From NCBI GenBank assembly GCA_905176665.1, contig CAJINA010000246.1:1-64000 (forward strand): 64,000 nucleotides of DNA, read 5' to 3'. The position numbers and the translations under genes were made by a program. Position 1 is the first letter of the stretch. Every line of letters starts with the position of its first letter. Source of the DNA: Olavius algarvensis Delta 4 endosymbiont. GTDB lineage: Bacteria; Desulfobacterota; Desulfobacteria; Desulfobacterales; CAJINA01. Of the stretch, positions 17,565 through 26,370 are shown one piece after another. The notes beneath the pieces are model-generated. The model was not told the DNA's origin, did not search any database, and saw only the letters and a program-made list of their open reading frames with translations.

Positions 17565-19151
17565 ATGACTGTCTATAACCAGAAAGAAGTAGACCAGCGC
17601 CGGACTTTCGGCATCATCAGTCATCCCGATGCCGGGAAGACCACGCTGACGGAAAAATTGCTTTTGTACGGCGGGGCCATCCAATTGGCCGGGGCCGTCA
17701 AAGCCCGCAAGGCCGCCCGCCATGCCACCAGTGATTGGATGGCCGTGGAAAAAGAACGGGGCATTTCGGTCACGACCTCGGTCATGAAATTCCAGTACCA
17801 GGGATATGAAGTCAACCTCCTGGACACCCCCGGCCATCAGGATTTCTCCGAAGACACCTACCGCGTGCTGACGGCGGTGGACAGCGCCCTGATGGTCATC
17901 GACAGTGCCAAGGGGGTCGAGCCCCAGACGGAAAAATTGATGGAGATCTGCCGGATGCGCAATACGCCGATCATTACCTTCATCAACAAACTCGACCGGG
18001 ACGGCCGACCGCCGCTGGACCTTCTCAGCGACATAGAAGACCGCCTCCAGATTGAGTGTACGCCCCTCTCCTGGCCCCTCGGAGCCGGGAAACTGTTCAA
18101 GGGTGTCTACAGCCTGTATGACAAAAAACTCAAGCTCTTCACACCGGGTCAGGAAAAGAGACACGTCGAAGAGATCATGATTGCAGACCTGGCCGATGAA
18201 CGCTTTGCGCAATTGGTCGGAGAGCAGGCCGACGAGTTCCGGGAAGAGATTGAACTGCTCGAAGGTGCCGCCAACCCCTTTGATCTGGATGATTACCGCC
18301 GGGCCAGCCAGACGCCGGTTTTTTTCGACAGCGCGGTGAACAACTTCGGAGTCAAAGAATTACTGGAGGCCTTTGTAAAAATCGCACCGCCCCCCGGCAA
18401 CCGGCCCGCTGTCAGTCGCCCCGTCTCTCCTTATGAAGCACCATTTTCAGGATTTGTCTTTAAAATTCAGGCAAATATGGACCCAGCGCACCGGGATCGT
18501 ATCGCCTTTATGAGGATCTGCTCCGGGAAATTCACCCGGGGTATGAAGGTACTCCACCACCGGATTGGGAAAACCATCAACCTGTCAAAGGCCACGGTCT
18601 TTATGGCCCAGGATCGTGCGCATGTGGAAGAAGCCTTTCCTGGAGATATCATCGGACTCCACAACCACGGCACCATTAAAATCGGCGACACGTTCAGCGA
18701 AAAGGAACCGTTGAAATTTACGGGGGTCCCCAATTTTGCCCCGGAGCACTTTCGGCGGGTCATACTTAACAATCCCATGAAAACCAAACAGTTACAAAAA
18801 GACCTCACCCAATTGGCCGAAGAAGGCGCCATCCAGGTGTTCCGTCCGCGCACCAGCAATGCCTACATTCTCGGCGCTGTGGGTGTTTTACAATTTGACA
18901 TCACCATGGCAAGGTTGCAGGATGAATACGGGGTGGATGCCGGCTGTGAGGGCGTTGATCTGACTGTTGCGCGGTGGGTTAACTGTCAGGACCCCAAGCA
19001 ATTGGCCGCCTTTGAAAAAGCCTGCACGAACAACCTGGCGACCGATGCCCAGGGGCATCTGGCGTTTTTGGCCCGCAGCGAATGGAATCTCGACTACGAA
19101 ATGAAGCAGTGGCCCGACATCGAGTTTGAAAAGTCAAAAGAACATCATTGA
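17565..19151 (+). CDS. prfC: peptide chain release factor 3 (RF3)
   Basis: A translational GTPase that recycles RF1/RF2 from the ribosome after termination. The 528-residue length is standard. G-motifs appear in order: G1 'SHPDAGKTT' (about 19-27), switch region '[11 protein letters not shown]', G3 'DTPGHQDF' and G4 'NKLDRD'. The later EF-Tu-like domain 2 and the RF3-specific C-terminal domain ('[21 protein letters not shown]') are present. Start: ATG, the usual family beginning. The small gene at 19169 follows closely. Confidence 0.95.
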   Translation: MTVYNQKEVDQRRTFGIISHPDAGKTTLTEKLLLYGGAIQLAGAVKARKAARHATSDWMAVEKERGISVTTSVMKFQYQGYEVNLLDTPGHQDFSEDTYRVLTAVDSALMVIDSAKGVEPQTEKLMEICRMRNTPIITFINKLDRDGRPPLDLLSDIEDRLQIECTPLSWPLGAGKLFKGVYSLYDKKLKLFTPGQEKRHVEEIMIADLADERFAQLVGEQADEFREEIELLEGAANPFDLDDYRRASQTPVFFDSAVNNFGVKELLEAFVKIAPPPGNRPAVSRPVSPYEAPFSGFVFKIQANMDPAHRDRIAFMRICSGKFTRGMKVLHHRIGKTINLSKATVFMAQDRAHVEEAFPGDIIGLHNHGTIKIGDTFSEKEPLKFTGVPNFAPEHFRRVILNNPMKTKQLQKDLTQLAEEGAIQVFRPRTSNAYILGAVGVLQFDITMARLQDEYGVDAGCEGVDLTVARWVNCQDPKQLAAFEKACTNNLATDAQGHLAFLARSEWNLDYEMKQWPDIEFEKSKEHH

Positions 19152-19168
19152 TGCATTGAGAGGGACCC

Positions 19169-19429
19169 ATGGCGAAGCATTCTCATGATTTCGTTGAAAA
19201 CTACAGTGGCCTGGTGGGTTTCGGCGCTGACCGTGAAACAGATGAAAACACCCTGATATATTATCTGCAGAAATTCTCGGACGACACGTTGATCACACAG
19301 CTGGTCAAACGCATGAGCGCTGATGAAATGGAGGCGTGTTTTGACATGCTGACCCGCATTATGAAAAGCCATCTGAAAGAATCTGAATATCACCGTCTTT
19401 TTTTGAAAGATGAGGGTCATTCCCACTAA
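19169..19429 (+). CDS. small conserved cytoplasmic protein of unknown function
   Basis: An 86-residue acidic, helical protein with histidines at both ends (KHSHDF... and ...GHSH). It starts 17 bases after prfC, with GAGAGGG just before the ATG. No domain is recognised. It resembles small 'cytoplasmic proteins' seen in sulfate reducers. The His clusters could bind metal, but this is speculation. Confidence 0.7.
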   Translation: MAKHSHDFVENYSGLVGFGADRETDENTLIYYLQKFSDDTLITQLVKRMSADEMEACFDMLTRIMKSHLKESEYHRLFLKDEGHSH

Positions 19430-19455
19430 TATCAACGCCTTCCAGGGGAGCCTAA

Positions 19456-20655
19456 ATGTTCACTAAAACTCAGATTGACCGCTACGCCGACGTATTGCTG
19501 TGGGGCCTCAAAATCTCCCGTAAAGGCCGCATCAAGAAAAATGAAACCATCCTGATCCGCTACCACCATGCCGCCCTGGTGCTGGCCGAGGCCCTCTATG
19601 ACCGCCTTTTGGACATGGGCCTGTACCCGCTGCAGCGCATGGATCCCAGTCCCGGCATGGAAAAGAGTTTTTTCAAACGTTCCAACGCCCGGCAGTTGGT
19701 GTTTCAGCCACCAGGTGACCGGGAACTTTACGAAAACCTGAACGGCAGTATCTTTTTGCATGCCCCGGAATCCATCACTCACCTGGGTGATATCGACCCG
19801 GCTAAAATTGGGAAATTTGCCGTGTCCCGTAAATACCTGCGCGACATTCTCACCCGACGCGAAGAGGCCGGCCAATTCAGCTGGACATTGTGTACCTTTC
19901 CCACCCGGGAACTGGCCAGGCATGCGAAGCTATCCCAGAAAGTTTACTGCCGGCAGATTATTTCTGCTTGTTTTCTTAATAAAACCGACCCAATAGCCAA
20001 ATGGAATCAAATCTTCAAGGATGCCGGGCGCCTCAAGCGCTGGCTGAGTCGCATGGACGTCAAGCACTATCATGTCATGTCCAAGGGTAGCGACCTCGAA
20101 ATTACACCCGGACAGCAACGCCGCTGGATCGGCGTATCCGGTCACAACATCCCCAGTTTTGAACTTTTTGTATCGCCCGATTGGCGCGGGACCCGGGGTG
20201 TGTATTACGCCGATCAGCCCTCTTTTAGAAGCGGGAACTATGTGCGTGGGGTGCGCCTGGCATTCGAAAAAGGGAAGGTTATCGGCATACAGGCGGAAAA
20301 GGGCCGCGATTTCGTGAAAAAGCAACTATCCATGGATAAAGGGGCCAGTCAGATCGGCGAGTTTTCACTTACCGATAAACGCTTTTCCAAGATAAACCGC
20401 TTTATGGCCAATACGCTGTTTGATGAGAACTACGGAGGAGCCCAGGGAAACTGCCACGTGGCCCTCGGGGCATCTTATTCCGACACCTATGCCGGGCAAG
20501 CGGCCAAACTCACGAAGAAATTAAAGGAGAAACTGGGCTTCAACGATTCGGCTCTGCACTGGGACCTGGTAAATACAGAGAAAAAACAGGTTGTTGCCCA
20601 CCTAAAAAATGGAAAACGCGTGACTATTTATGAAAACGGGAAGTTTACGTATTGA
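19456..20655 (+). CDS. M29 family aminopeptidase
   Basis: A metallo-aminopeptidase of peptidase family M29 (AmpS/AmpT/PepS). The dinuclear metal-ligand set can be followed in the C-terminal domain: Glu in 'IGEFSL', Glu in 'FDENYGG', His and Tyr in 'NCHVALGASY', and His-x-Asp in 'ALHWDLV'. At 399 residues it is close to the family's ~410. It probably trims oligopeptides in the cytoplasm; no signal peptide is present. It is convergent with the bifunctional nuclease gene. Confidence 0.85.
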   Translation: MFTKTQIDRYADVLLWGLKISRKGRIKKNETILIRYHHAALVLAEALYDRLLDMGLYPLQRMDPSPGMEKSFFKRSNARQLVFQPPGDRELYENLNGSIFLHAPESITHLGDIDPAKIGKFAVSRKYLRDILTRREEAGQFSWTLCTFPTRELARHAKLSQKVYCRQIISACFLNKTDPIAKWNQIFKDAGRLKRWLSRMDVKHYHVMSKGSDLEITPGQQRRWIGVSGHNIPSFELFVSPDWRGTRGVYYADQPSFRSGNYVRGVRLAFEKGKVIGIQAEKGRDFVKKQLSMDKGASQIGEFSLTDKRFSKINRFMANTLFDENYGGAQGNCHVALGASYSDTYAGQAAKLTKKLKEKLGFNDSALHWDLVNTEKKQVVAHLKNGKRVTIYENGKFTY

Positions 20656-20682
20656 GGAATCCAGACAGCATGGGATCGCAAT

Positions 20683-20729
20683 CGCTATCGGCATCGGTGT
20701 CGAATCCCGATTGCCTTTCGATCCTAGAC
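20683..20729. repeat. intergenic ATCGNN hexamer repeat (copy C)
   Basis: Hexamer-spaced ATCG cores (GATCGC, AATCGC, TATCGG, CATCGG) and a facing CCCGATTGC lie in the convergent gap between the aminopeptidase and the bifunctional nuclease gene. Same family as copies at 9177, 17443 and 62323. Confidence 0.5.
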
Positions 20730-20754
20730 GGACCCGGCTAAGACGTTTGCGTAA

Positions 20755-21252
20755 TCATACCTTGTATTTACCGAATTCATCCGGGGAGAGATTTTTCAGA
20801 TAGTCCGCCCACTTTTTCCCCTCTTCACTCTCATCTCCCAGTTCCGCATCCGGCGCCGTGTCCTGCGACTTGGTGATTACCTTGTCATCGACAAACACGG
20901 GGGCATCGTAGCGCAGGGCAATAGCGATGGCATCGCTCGGGCGGGCGTCCATGGTAAAGTCGCCGTCCGGAGAGGTAAAATGAATGAGGGCGTAATAGGT
21001 ATTGTCCTTGATATCCGATACTTCGATCCGGGAGACGCTGATATTCATTCTTTCCGCGAAATTTTTAAACAAATCGTGGGTCATGGGCCGGTCAAACTTG
21101 ATATTTTTCATGGCCGACGCTATGGAAGTGGCCTCTAAAAGTCCGATCCAGATGGGGACCACCTGATCATCTTCTTCTGATTTAAGTAGAATAATCGGTG
21201 TGTTGGAAGCCGGATCCATGGCAATCCCTGCAATGCTCATTTTATGCAGCAT
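20755..21252 (-). CDS. bifunctional nuclease (BFN/DUF151) family protein
   Basis: A 165-residue protein with the BFN domain across residues 5-135. Family signatures include 'VPIWIGLLEATSIA' and 'ARPSDAIAIALR.DAPVFVDD'. Some plant members show DNase/RNase activity; the bacterial role is unsettled. The C-terminal tail is acidic. The start at 21252 is preceded by AGGAG (on the minus strand) and overlaps the 3' end of miaB by 11 bases. It is the last gene of the operon DUF4911-miaB-BFN. Confidence 0.88.
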   Translation of the reverse strand: MLHKMSIAGIAMDPASNTPIILLKSEEDDQVVPIWIGLLEATSIASAMKNIKFDRPMTHDLFKNFAERMNISVSRIEVSDIKDNTYYALIHFTSPDGDFTMDARPSDAIAIALRYDAPVFVDDKVITKSQDTAPDAELGDESEEGKKWADYLKNLSPDEFGKYKV

Positions 21253-22663
21253 GGGAGCTTTCTCCTTTCGGCCCGCAGGCCGTTCGGGCGCCTGAGCCAT
21301 CCGGCAATCCCCACAAAGAGTGGGCAAACGCTTTTTTTATCAAGACCGGGATTAAAAATCCCTTGTCTATAGGGTCAGCCTGCCCTGGACCAGCTTCAGC
21401 AGCAGGCATATGTACGATTTTATTGGTCGATGTCCGACCGGTCCATTGCCCGGTCCCGGCCTCACCAGTGCCGCTTGCAGGCTTCAACCGATATGACTCT
21501 ACCAACACCGCCCGCGTTTGGCCGACCAGGGCGCGGTTTTTGGCAATCGTAATTTTCTCCTGCAATTCAAGTACTTTTTGAAGCCGTTGGTCCTTGACGT
21601 GCTCATCTACCTTATCTGTAAATCGGGTTGCGGGGGCATTGGGCCGATCTGAATACTTGAATGCGAACAGTCCATCGTATCCAACGGTTGCGATCAGGTC
21701 GAGCGTAGCGGTAAACTCGCGCTCCGTTTCTCCGGGAAAACCAACGATGATATCCGAAGTAATAGCAATATCAGGGCAGGTATGTCTCAACTTCGTTATT
21801 TTATCAAGATACTGGCTGCTTGTATAGTTTCGGTTCATTTTTTTCAGGATCCGGTCGGCTCCCGACTGAACCGGCAGATGGATATGATGGCACAACTTGT
21901 CCAGGATGCCAAACGCACCGATGAGCTTTTCAGATAGATCCTTGGGGTGTGAGGTTGTAAACCGAATTCTTTTTAAACCCTCTATGTCATTTATTTTCTC
22001 TAATAGACTCGTAAAATCGGGCAGGCCCTCTTTTTGGCCGTAACTGTTTACATTCTGCCCCAGGAGCGTCACCTCCCGCACGCCCGTGTCCACCAGGCCC
22101 CGGATCTCGTCCAAAATATGATCCGGTTGGCGGCTACTCTCCCGACCGCGCACATAAGGCACCACGCAATAGGTACAGAAATTGTCGCAACCGTGCATGA
22201 TGGTAACAAAGCGGGACACCTCGGTTTCACCCCGGGGCATTACGGCCCCGTCAGGCTCTTCAATACAGGTGCCCATTGCCACATCCACCACCCGCTGCCG
22301 CTCTGTTTCGATCCTGGCCACCAGGGCCGGCAGGCGCCCAATGGCATGCGTCCCGAAAACCAGATCGACATACGGGGCTCTCTGCAGGATTCGGTCTCCT
22401 TCCTGCTGGGCCACGCAGCCGCCTACGCCGATGATCAGGTCAGGCCGCGCCTGTTTCAGACCGGCCACCCGTCCCAGATAACTGAAAACCTTCTGAACGG
22501 CTTTTTCCCGGATAGCGCACGTGTTCACAATAATCATGTCCGCCTTGTCCGGCGAATCCGTCAAGCGGTAGCCCATTGGATCAAGACCCTGGGCAATTTT
22601 ATCGGAGTCGTAGACATTCATCTGACACCCGATAGTCTGGATGTGTAATTTTTTCAAAGACAT
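21242..22663 (-). CDS. miaB: tRNA-2-methylthio-N6-dimethylallyladenosine synthase MiaB
   Basis: A radical SAM methylthiotransferase that modifies A37 of tRNAs reading UNN codons. The N-terminal UPF0004 domain has three cluster cysteines (C13, C49, C83); the radical SAM motif C-x3-C-x2-C is at C159, C163 and C166 (GCDNFCTYC); a C-terminal TRAM segment follows (about 375-440). The last ~30 residues extend beyond the usual end and overlap the start of the BFN gene. The ATG gives a standard 'LHIQTIGCQMN' beginning. Confidence 0.95.
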   Translation of the reverse strand: MSLKKLHIQTIGCQMNVYDSDKIAQGLDPMGYRLTDSPDKADMIIVNTCAIREKAVQKVFSYLGRVAGLKQARPDLIIGVGGCVAQQEGDRILQRAPYVDLVFGTHAIGRLPALVARIETERQRVVDVAMGTCIEEPDGAVMPRGETEVSRFVTIMHGCDNFCTYCVVPYVRGRESSRQPDHILDEIRGLVDTGVREVTLLGQNVNSYGQKEGLPDFTSLLEKINDIEGLKRIRFTTSHPKDLSEKLIGAFGILDKLCHHIHLPVQSGADRILKKMNRNYTSSQYLDKITKLRHTCPDIAITSDIIVGFPGETEREFTATLDLIATVGYDGLFAFKYSDRPNAPATRFTDKVDEHVKDQRLQKVLELQEKITIAKNRALVGQTRAVLVESYRLKPASGTGEAGTGQWTGRTSTNKIVHMPAAEAGPGQADPIDKGFLIPVLIKKAFAHSLWGLPDGSGARTACGPKGESSHAA

Positions 22664-22684
22664 TTCAATAGTTTGATTCCACCC

Positions 22685-22909
22685 TTACCTACCAGGCTTT
22701 TTTTGCGGCTCCAGATAGACCTCCCCGGCAAGATCGGCCAGCAGGGTATCGACCTCTTTCTCACAACCAGGCGGGATCCTCAACAGTACCTGTCCCAGCC
22801 CCGGGTCGACCGTGGTGAGGGCGGCTATGCCCTCATGGCCCTCCAGTATGAACCGGAGGTAACCGATCTGCTGTTTGTTTACCCTGAAGTATCGCTCTTT
22901 AGACTTCAT
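22685..22909 (-). CDS. DUF4911 domain-containing protein
   Basis: A 74-residue protein of the DUF4911 family, unknown function, seen beside miaB in deltaproteobacteria. It opens with 'ERYFRVNKQQIGYLRFILEGHEGIA' and contains a predicted beta-alpha pattern. I chose the internal methionine (MKSKE) over a TTG 57 bases upstream because the family begins there. It is the first gene of a probable three-gene operon, 21 bases before miaB. Confidence 0.75.
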   Translation of the reverse strand: MKSKERYFRVNKQQIGYLRFILEGHEGIAALTTVDPGLGQVLLRIPPGCEKEVDTLLADLAGEVYLEPQKKPGR

Positions 22910-23060
22910 CGCGCTCCGCTCGTCTAACCGTTGCCCGGCAGTTTCCCAGTAGCCCTGGGCCGGCAAACACGTGGGCGTATTATAATCATATCGGCGTGGT
23001 TTTCAACCGATAACTCGGCTTTTTCGCAGCAACCCCTTTTCCATTGTAGAAGCCGGTTCA

Positions 23061-24788
23061 ATGGGGTATATGCCCTGCATGGAAAGTGATCTTGATATTC
23101 TGAAACCTGATCGCCAGTGCGTTGAAAACCTCACTGCGGTGCTGCAATGCCACCCCATCCTGAGCGCGCTCCTGGTAAATCGAGATATCGTTGACCATCG
23201 GTCAGCCATCGACTTCCTGCAACCTTCTTTGGGCAACCTGCGGGATCCGCACAACCTGTGCGACATTGCGGCGGCAGTGTCCCGTATCTGTCAAGCGATC
23301 GAAAACAATGAGAAAATTTTAGTCTTTGGAGATTACGACGTCGACGGGGTAACGGCCACTTGTCTGCTGACGGAGTTCCTTGAAGAAGTCGGTGCCATGG
23401 TTTCCTATTACATTCCCCATCGGCTTCAGGAAGGTTACAGCTTGAATCCCGGCCACGTCCAGAATGGCACCGTTGCATCTGACACGGGCTTGATTATTAC
23501 CGTGGACTGTGGGGTGTCCAGCCGCCAAGCTGTCGCTGCAGCTGCCGAAGCGGGCATTGACGTCATCGTCACGGACCACCATGCGGTTACCGAGCCCCTC
23601 CCCAGTGCAGTGGCGGTGGTCAATCCCAACCGCCCGGATTGCCCATCCGGTCTGGGGGGGTTGTCGGGAGTCGGCGTGGTTTTTTATTTGATCATAGCGC
23701 TGCGCAAAGAATTGCGCGATAGACAGCACTTTGCCTCGCATCCGGAACCAAACCTCAAAAAACGTTGTGATCTCGTAGCATTGGGAACAGTTGCCGACAT
23801 GGTTCCCCTGGTCGGCGAAAACCGTGTATTGACATCCGTCGGGTTGGAGATCATCAACAGCGGGGTGCGTCCCGGGATCAGCCGTCTCATCGCGGTCAGC
23901 CACATTCAGGGCGGCCATATCGACAGCGAGGACATCGCTTACCGGCTGGCGCCGCGCCTGAATGCGGCTGGTCGTCTTAACCATGCATCGGACGCCGTGG
24001 AACTGCTGCGGGCCGGGGATAACGCCGCGGCTGCCCGCCTGGCGGAGACACTGGACCGACTGAATACCAGGCGGCGGGAAATAGAGCAGGACACCTGCCG
24101 TTCGATCACAGATATGCTGACCCGGTCACCGGACCTGGCAGATCGGCCGGCCATCGTTCTGGCCGATGAGACTTGGCATCCGGGTATAATCGGCATTGCC
24201 GCTGCCCGGCTCGCCCGGCAATACCACCGCCCGGTATTCCTGATCAGCCTGTCCGGTGACATCGGCAAGGGTTCCGGACGCGGAATTCCCGGTGTCGACA
24301 TCATCGGTTGCCTGAATGCGTGCGCCCCTGTCCTGGAGCGCTACGGGGGCCATCCCATGGCAGCTGGCATTACGGTAACAAATAGAAATATAAGAAAATT
24401 TAGGGAACTTTTTGAAGCAGCGGTTCAAAAACAAACCGCCCGAGGCGTCCCGCCTGAGCGCCTCCGGGTGGATTGCGAACTGCGTTTATCCCAGATTCAG
24501 CCCGGCCTGATGGAACTGCTGGCCCGCCTGGCTCCTTTCGGGAAAGGAAACCCGGAACCGTTTTTTCTGGCCCGCAATGTGGCGGTGACCCATTCCAAAA
24601 CGGTCGGCCGACACCACACCCGTTTGACACTCTCCCAACCGGCCGACACCCCTCACAAGACCGTAAATGCAATCTACTTCAATACCACGCAGGTTCCTGA
24701 AAAGGCCCGCCTGGTCGTATTTGCACTGCGCTGGAATCACTGGCGCGGTAAAAAGGTGATCCAGGCCGTCATTCAGTCCATGGTGTGA
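23061..24788 (+). CDS. recJ: single-stranded-DNA-specific exonuclease RecJ
   Basis: A 5'-3' ssDNA exonuclease used in recombination and mismatch repair. The DHH phosphoesterase motifs are present: 'GDYDVDGVTAT' (about 90-100), 'TVDCGVSS', 'VTDHHAV' (about 168-174), then the DHHA1 part with 'GRGIPGVDIIGCL' and 'GGHPMAAGIT', and the C-terminal OB-fold region (about 470-575). The 575-residue length is typical. ATGs at 23061, 23070 and 23079 are all possible starts. It is transcribed away from DUF4911-miaB; the gap 22910-23060 must hold both promoters. Confidence 0.93.
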   Translation: MGYMPCMESDLDILKPDRQCVENLTAVLQCHPILSALLVNRDIVDHRSAIDFLQPSLGNLRDPHNLCDIAAAVSRICQAIENNEKILVFGDYDVDGVTATCLLTEFLEEVGAMVSYYIPHRLQEGYSLNPGHVQNGTVASDTGLIITVDCGVSSRQAVAAAAEAGIDVIVTDHHAVTEPLPSAVAVVNPNRPDCPSGLGGLSGVGVVFYLIIALRKELRDRQHFASHPEPNLKKRCDLVALGTVADMVPLVGENRVLTSVGLEIINSGVRPGISRLIAVSHIQGGHIDSEDIAYRLAPRLNAAGRLNHASDAVELLRAGDNAAAARLAETLDRLNTRRREIEQDTCRSITDMLTRSPDLADRPAIVLADETWHPGIIGIAAARLARQYHRPVFLISLSGDIGKGSGRGIPGVDIIGCLNACAPVLERYGGHPMAAGITVTNRNIRKFRELFEAAVQKQTARGVPPERLRVDCELRLSQIQPGLMELLARLAPFGKGNPEPFFLARNVAVTHSKTVGRHHTRLTLSQPADTPHKTVNAIYFNTTQVPEKARLVVFALRWNHWRGKKVIQAVIQSMV

Positions 24789-24803
24789 GCGCGGAAATCA
24801 ACA

Positions 24804-25580
24804 TTAGAGCAGGTTGGAGATGGAAACGAATTGCACGCTGTCCTTTTTTATCCTCTCGTTGAAAATCTCCAGGGCAGCTACCGTTTCCGGGAATGGGTGG
24901 CCGATCGCAACGGCTTGGCCGGTTTGCAGGGCCCGACGTTGCAATCTATCTAATTGCAGAAGAATGCTCTGTATTGTCAGGCAGTTGTCCAGGAAGATAT
25001 TTCTTCGTACAGTCGTGATGCCAAGCCGATTGGCTGTTGCGTAGCCCGCTGAACGGTGGGTGGTCAGGCTATCGACGAAAAACAGGGCTCTTGATTTGAC
25101 CACTCCCAGGGCCTGCTCCATCTTGGCAGGGTCGGCGGTGAATTTCGAGCCCATGTGATTGTTTACACCGGTCACATGTGGAATCGCAGCGATGTTGCGA
25201 TCAATCTCAGCCACAATTGCCTGCCGCGGATAGTCCGTATAAAGGGCTCCTGGGCCGGGGTTGGAGCGCCTATCGACCGGTTCCATAGGTTGATGCAGCA
25301 TAATTTCATGCCCGGCGGCATGCAGTGCTTCAGCAAGTTCACGCGTATAGGTGACGCGCGGCAGGATTGAAAATGTGAGCGGAATTTCGAGGGGTAGAAA
25401 ACTGTGCGCGCGGGACCGGCTAAACCCGATATCGTCTATAATGACTGCAATTCTTACCAAGTTCGGCCTGTCTCCGGCCTGCCTTGCAGCTGCTGCAGCG
25501 AATGCCGGCCCGGAACCTGTAAACGCCAATCCCGATACCAACGAGGTTGTAAACTGCATTAAAAACTGTCGTCTGTTCAT
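24804..25580 (-). CDS. divergent polysaccharide deacetylase family protein, exported
   Basis: A 258-residue protein of the divergent polysaccharide deacetylase group (YibQ/DUF610-like). It begins with a probable twin-arginine signal (NRRQFL followed by a hydrophobic stretch to about residue 30), so it should act in the periplasm. Core motifs are 'VIIDDIGFSRSRA', 'IMLHQPMEP', 'NNHMGS' and 'AIGHPFPET', placed as in the NodB-like fold. The enzyme's substrate is unknown. It is convergent with recJ. Confidence 0.82.
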   Translation of the reverse strand: MNRRQFLMQFTTSLVSGLAFTGSGPAFAAAAARQAGDRPNLVRIAVIIDDIGFSRSRAHSFLPLEIPLTFSILPRVTYTRELAEALHAAGHEIMLHQPMEPVDRRSNPGPGALYTDYPRQAIVAEIDRNIAAIPHVTGVNNHMGSKFTADPAKMEQALGVVKSRALFFVDSLTTHRSAGYATANRLGITTVRRNIFLDNCLTIQSILLQLDRLQRRALQTGQAVAIGHPFPETVAALEIFNERIKKDSVQFVSISNLL

Positions 25581-25628
25581 GTATGTTTGCCGGTGAGACT
25601 GCCATTAAATTGAAGTTGACTTATGAAT

Positions 25629-25640
25629 ACAATATATTGT
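25629..25640. promoter_or_regulatory. 12-bp perfect palindrome between divergent genes
   Basis: ACAATATATTGT is a perfect palindrome, followed 20 bases later by a partial direct copy of its flank (GAATACAACATAC). It lies between the deacetylase and the hypothetical at 25783. It could be an operator. Confidence 0.3.
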
Positions 25641-25703
25641 GTCAGGCAGTCAAGTGAATACAACATACAGTCTTTTTTTTTCATCTGCGGATTCACATTT
25701 TGC

Positions 25704-25732
25704 TTGCAATAAGTAACACTTGCTTTTATTAT
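25704..25732 (+). promoter_or_regulatory. candidate sigma-70 promoter for the gene at 25783
   Basis: TTGCAA (25704-25709) and TATTAT (25727-25732) are separated by 17 bases. Start of transcription would be near 25739, about 44 bases before the ATG. Confidence 0.5.
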
Positions 25733-25782
25733 AGCGCCCAAACCGTTTACATGCGGCCGTTTTTATTGAGAGGACTACCATC

Positions 25783-26205
25783 ATGGCTAAAGTATTCAGA
25801 CCGAGTTCCCGAGAATCGAGAATACTGTCCAAAATTGAATCACAAAAAGAGTATGCCCGACGCAAGGCCCTGGGTGGTATTCGCGACTGCCTGGAACCGT
25901 TGGCCAACAACATCAGTTCAAAACTTGTGGAAAGTGAACTTGTCGAAACTACAAGCAAAAACGCTCTTGAAGAGCAAATCACAAGTTGTCTGGAAACCCT
26001 CAGCCATGCGGATGATTTTGATATTGACTACAAAAATGCCCCTTTCAGGGCTCTGGTACCCCATCCCAGCGTCATCAGTCTCTACGTCACGGCGTATGTG
26101 ATTGAGACCTTGATCAATCACAAGGCCGTGGTTGACATATTCGGTTCCGATGAGGAAATTTATCACTGTATCAACCAACAGGTCGTGAAGCACCTGCCTG
26201 TCTGA
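25783..26205 (+). CDS. conserved hypothetical protein
   Basis: A 140-residue soluble, mainly helical protein with a basic N-terminus (FRPSSRESRILSKIESQKEYARRKALGG) and no recognisable domain. GAGAGGA precedes the ATG, and a good sigma-70 promoter lies 51 bases upstream. It stands alone between a deacetylase on the other strand and tex. Its function is unknown. Confidence 0.65.
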   Translation: MAKVFRPSSRESRILSKIESQKEYARRKALGGIRDCLEPLANNISSKLVESELVETTSKNALEEQITSCLETLSHADDFDIDYKNAPFRALVPHPSVISLYVTAYVIETLINHKAVVDIFGSDEEIYHCINQQVVKHLPV

Positions 26206-26370
26206 TCGCATCGACATCAGACTGCCTGAACCGATTCCCACGTTGCATCCTATCAGGCACCCGCGCCGTCCCGATGCCCCTGTCCAAGCAATATTCCAGC
26301 AGGATCGAATACTTATATTGGAAACCACCCCCCAGAAATTTAGAAATTCTGTTCAAAAGGAGACAACTGC

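Noticed and set aside
22034-22648. 204-residue plus-strand ORF
   Set aside because: Opposite miaB, which is certain.
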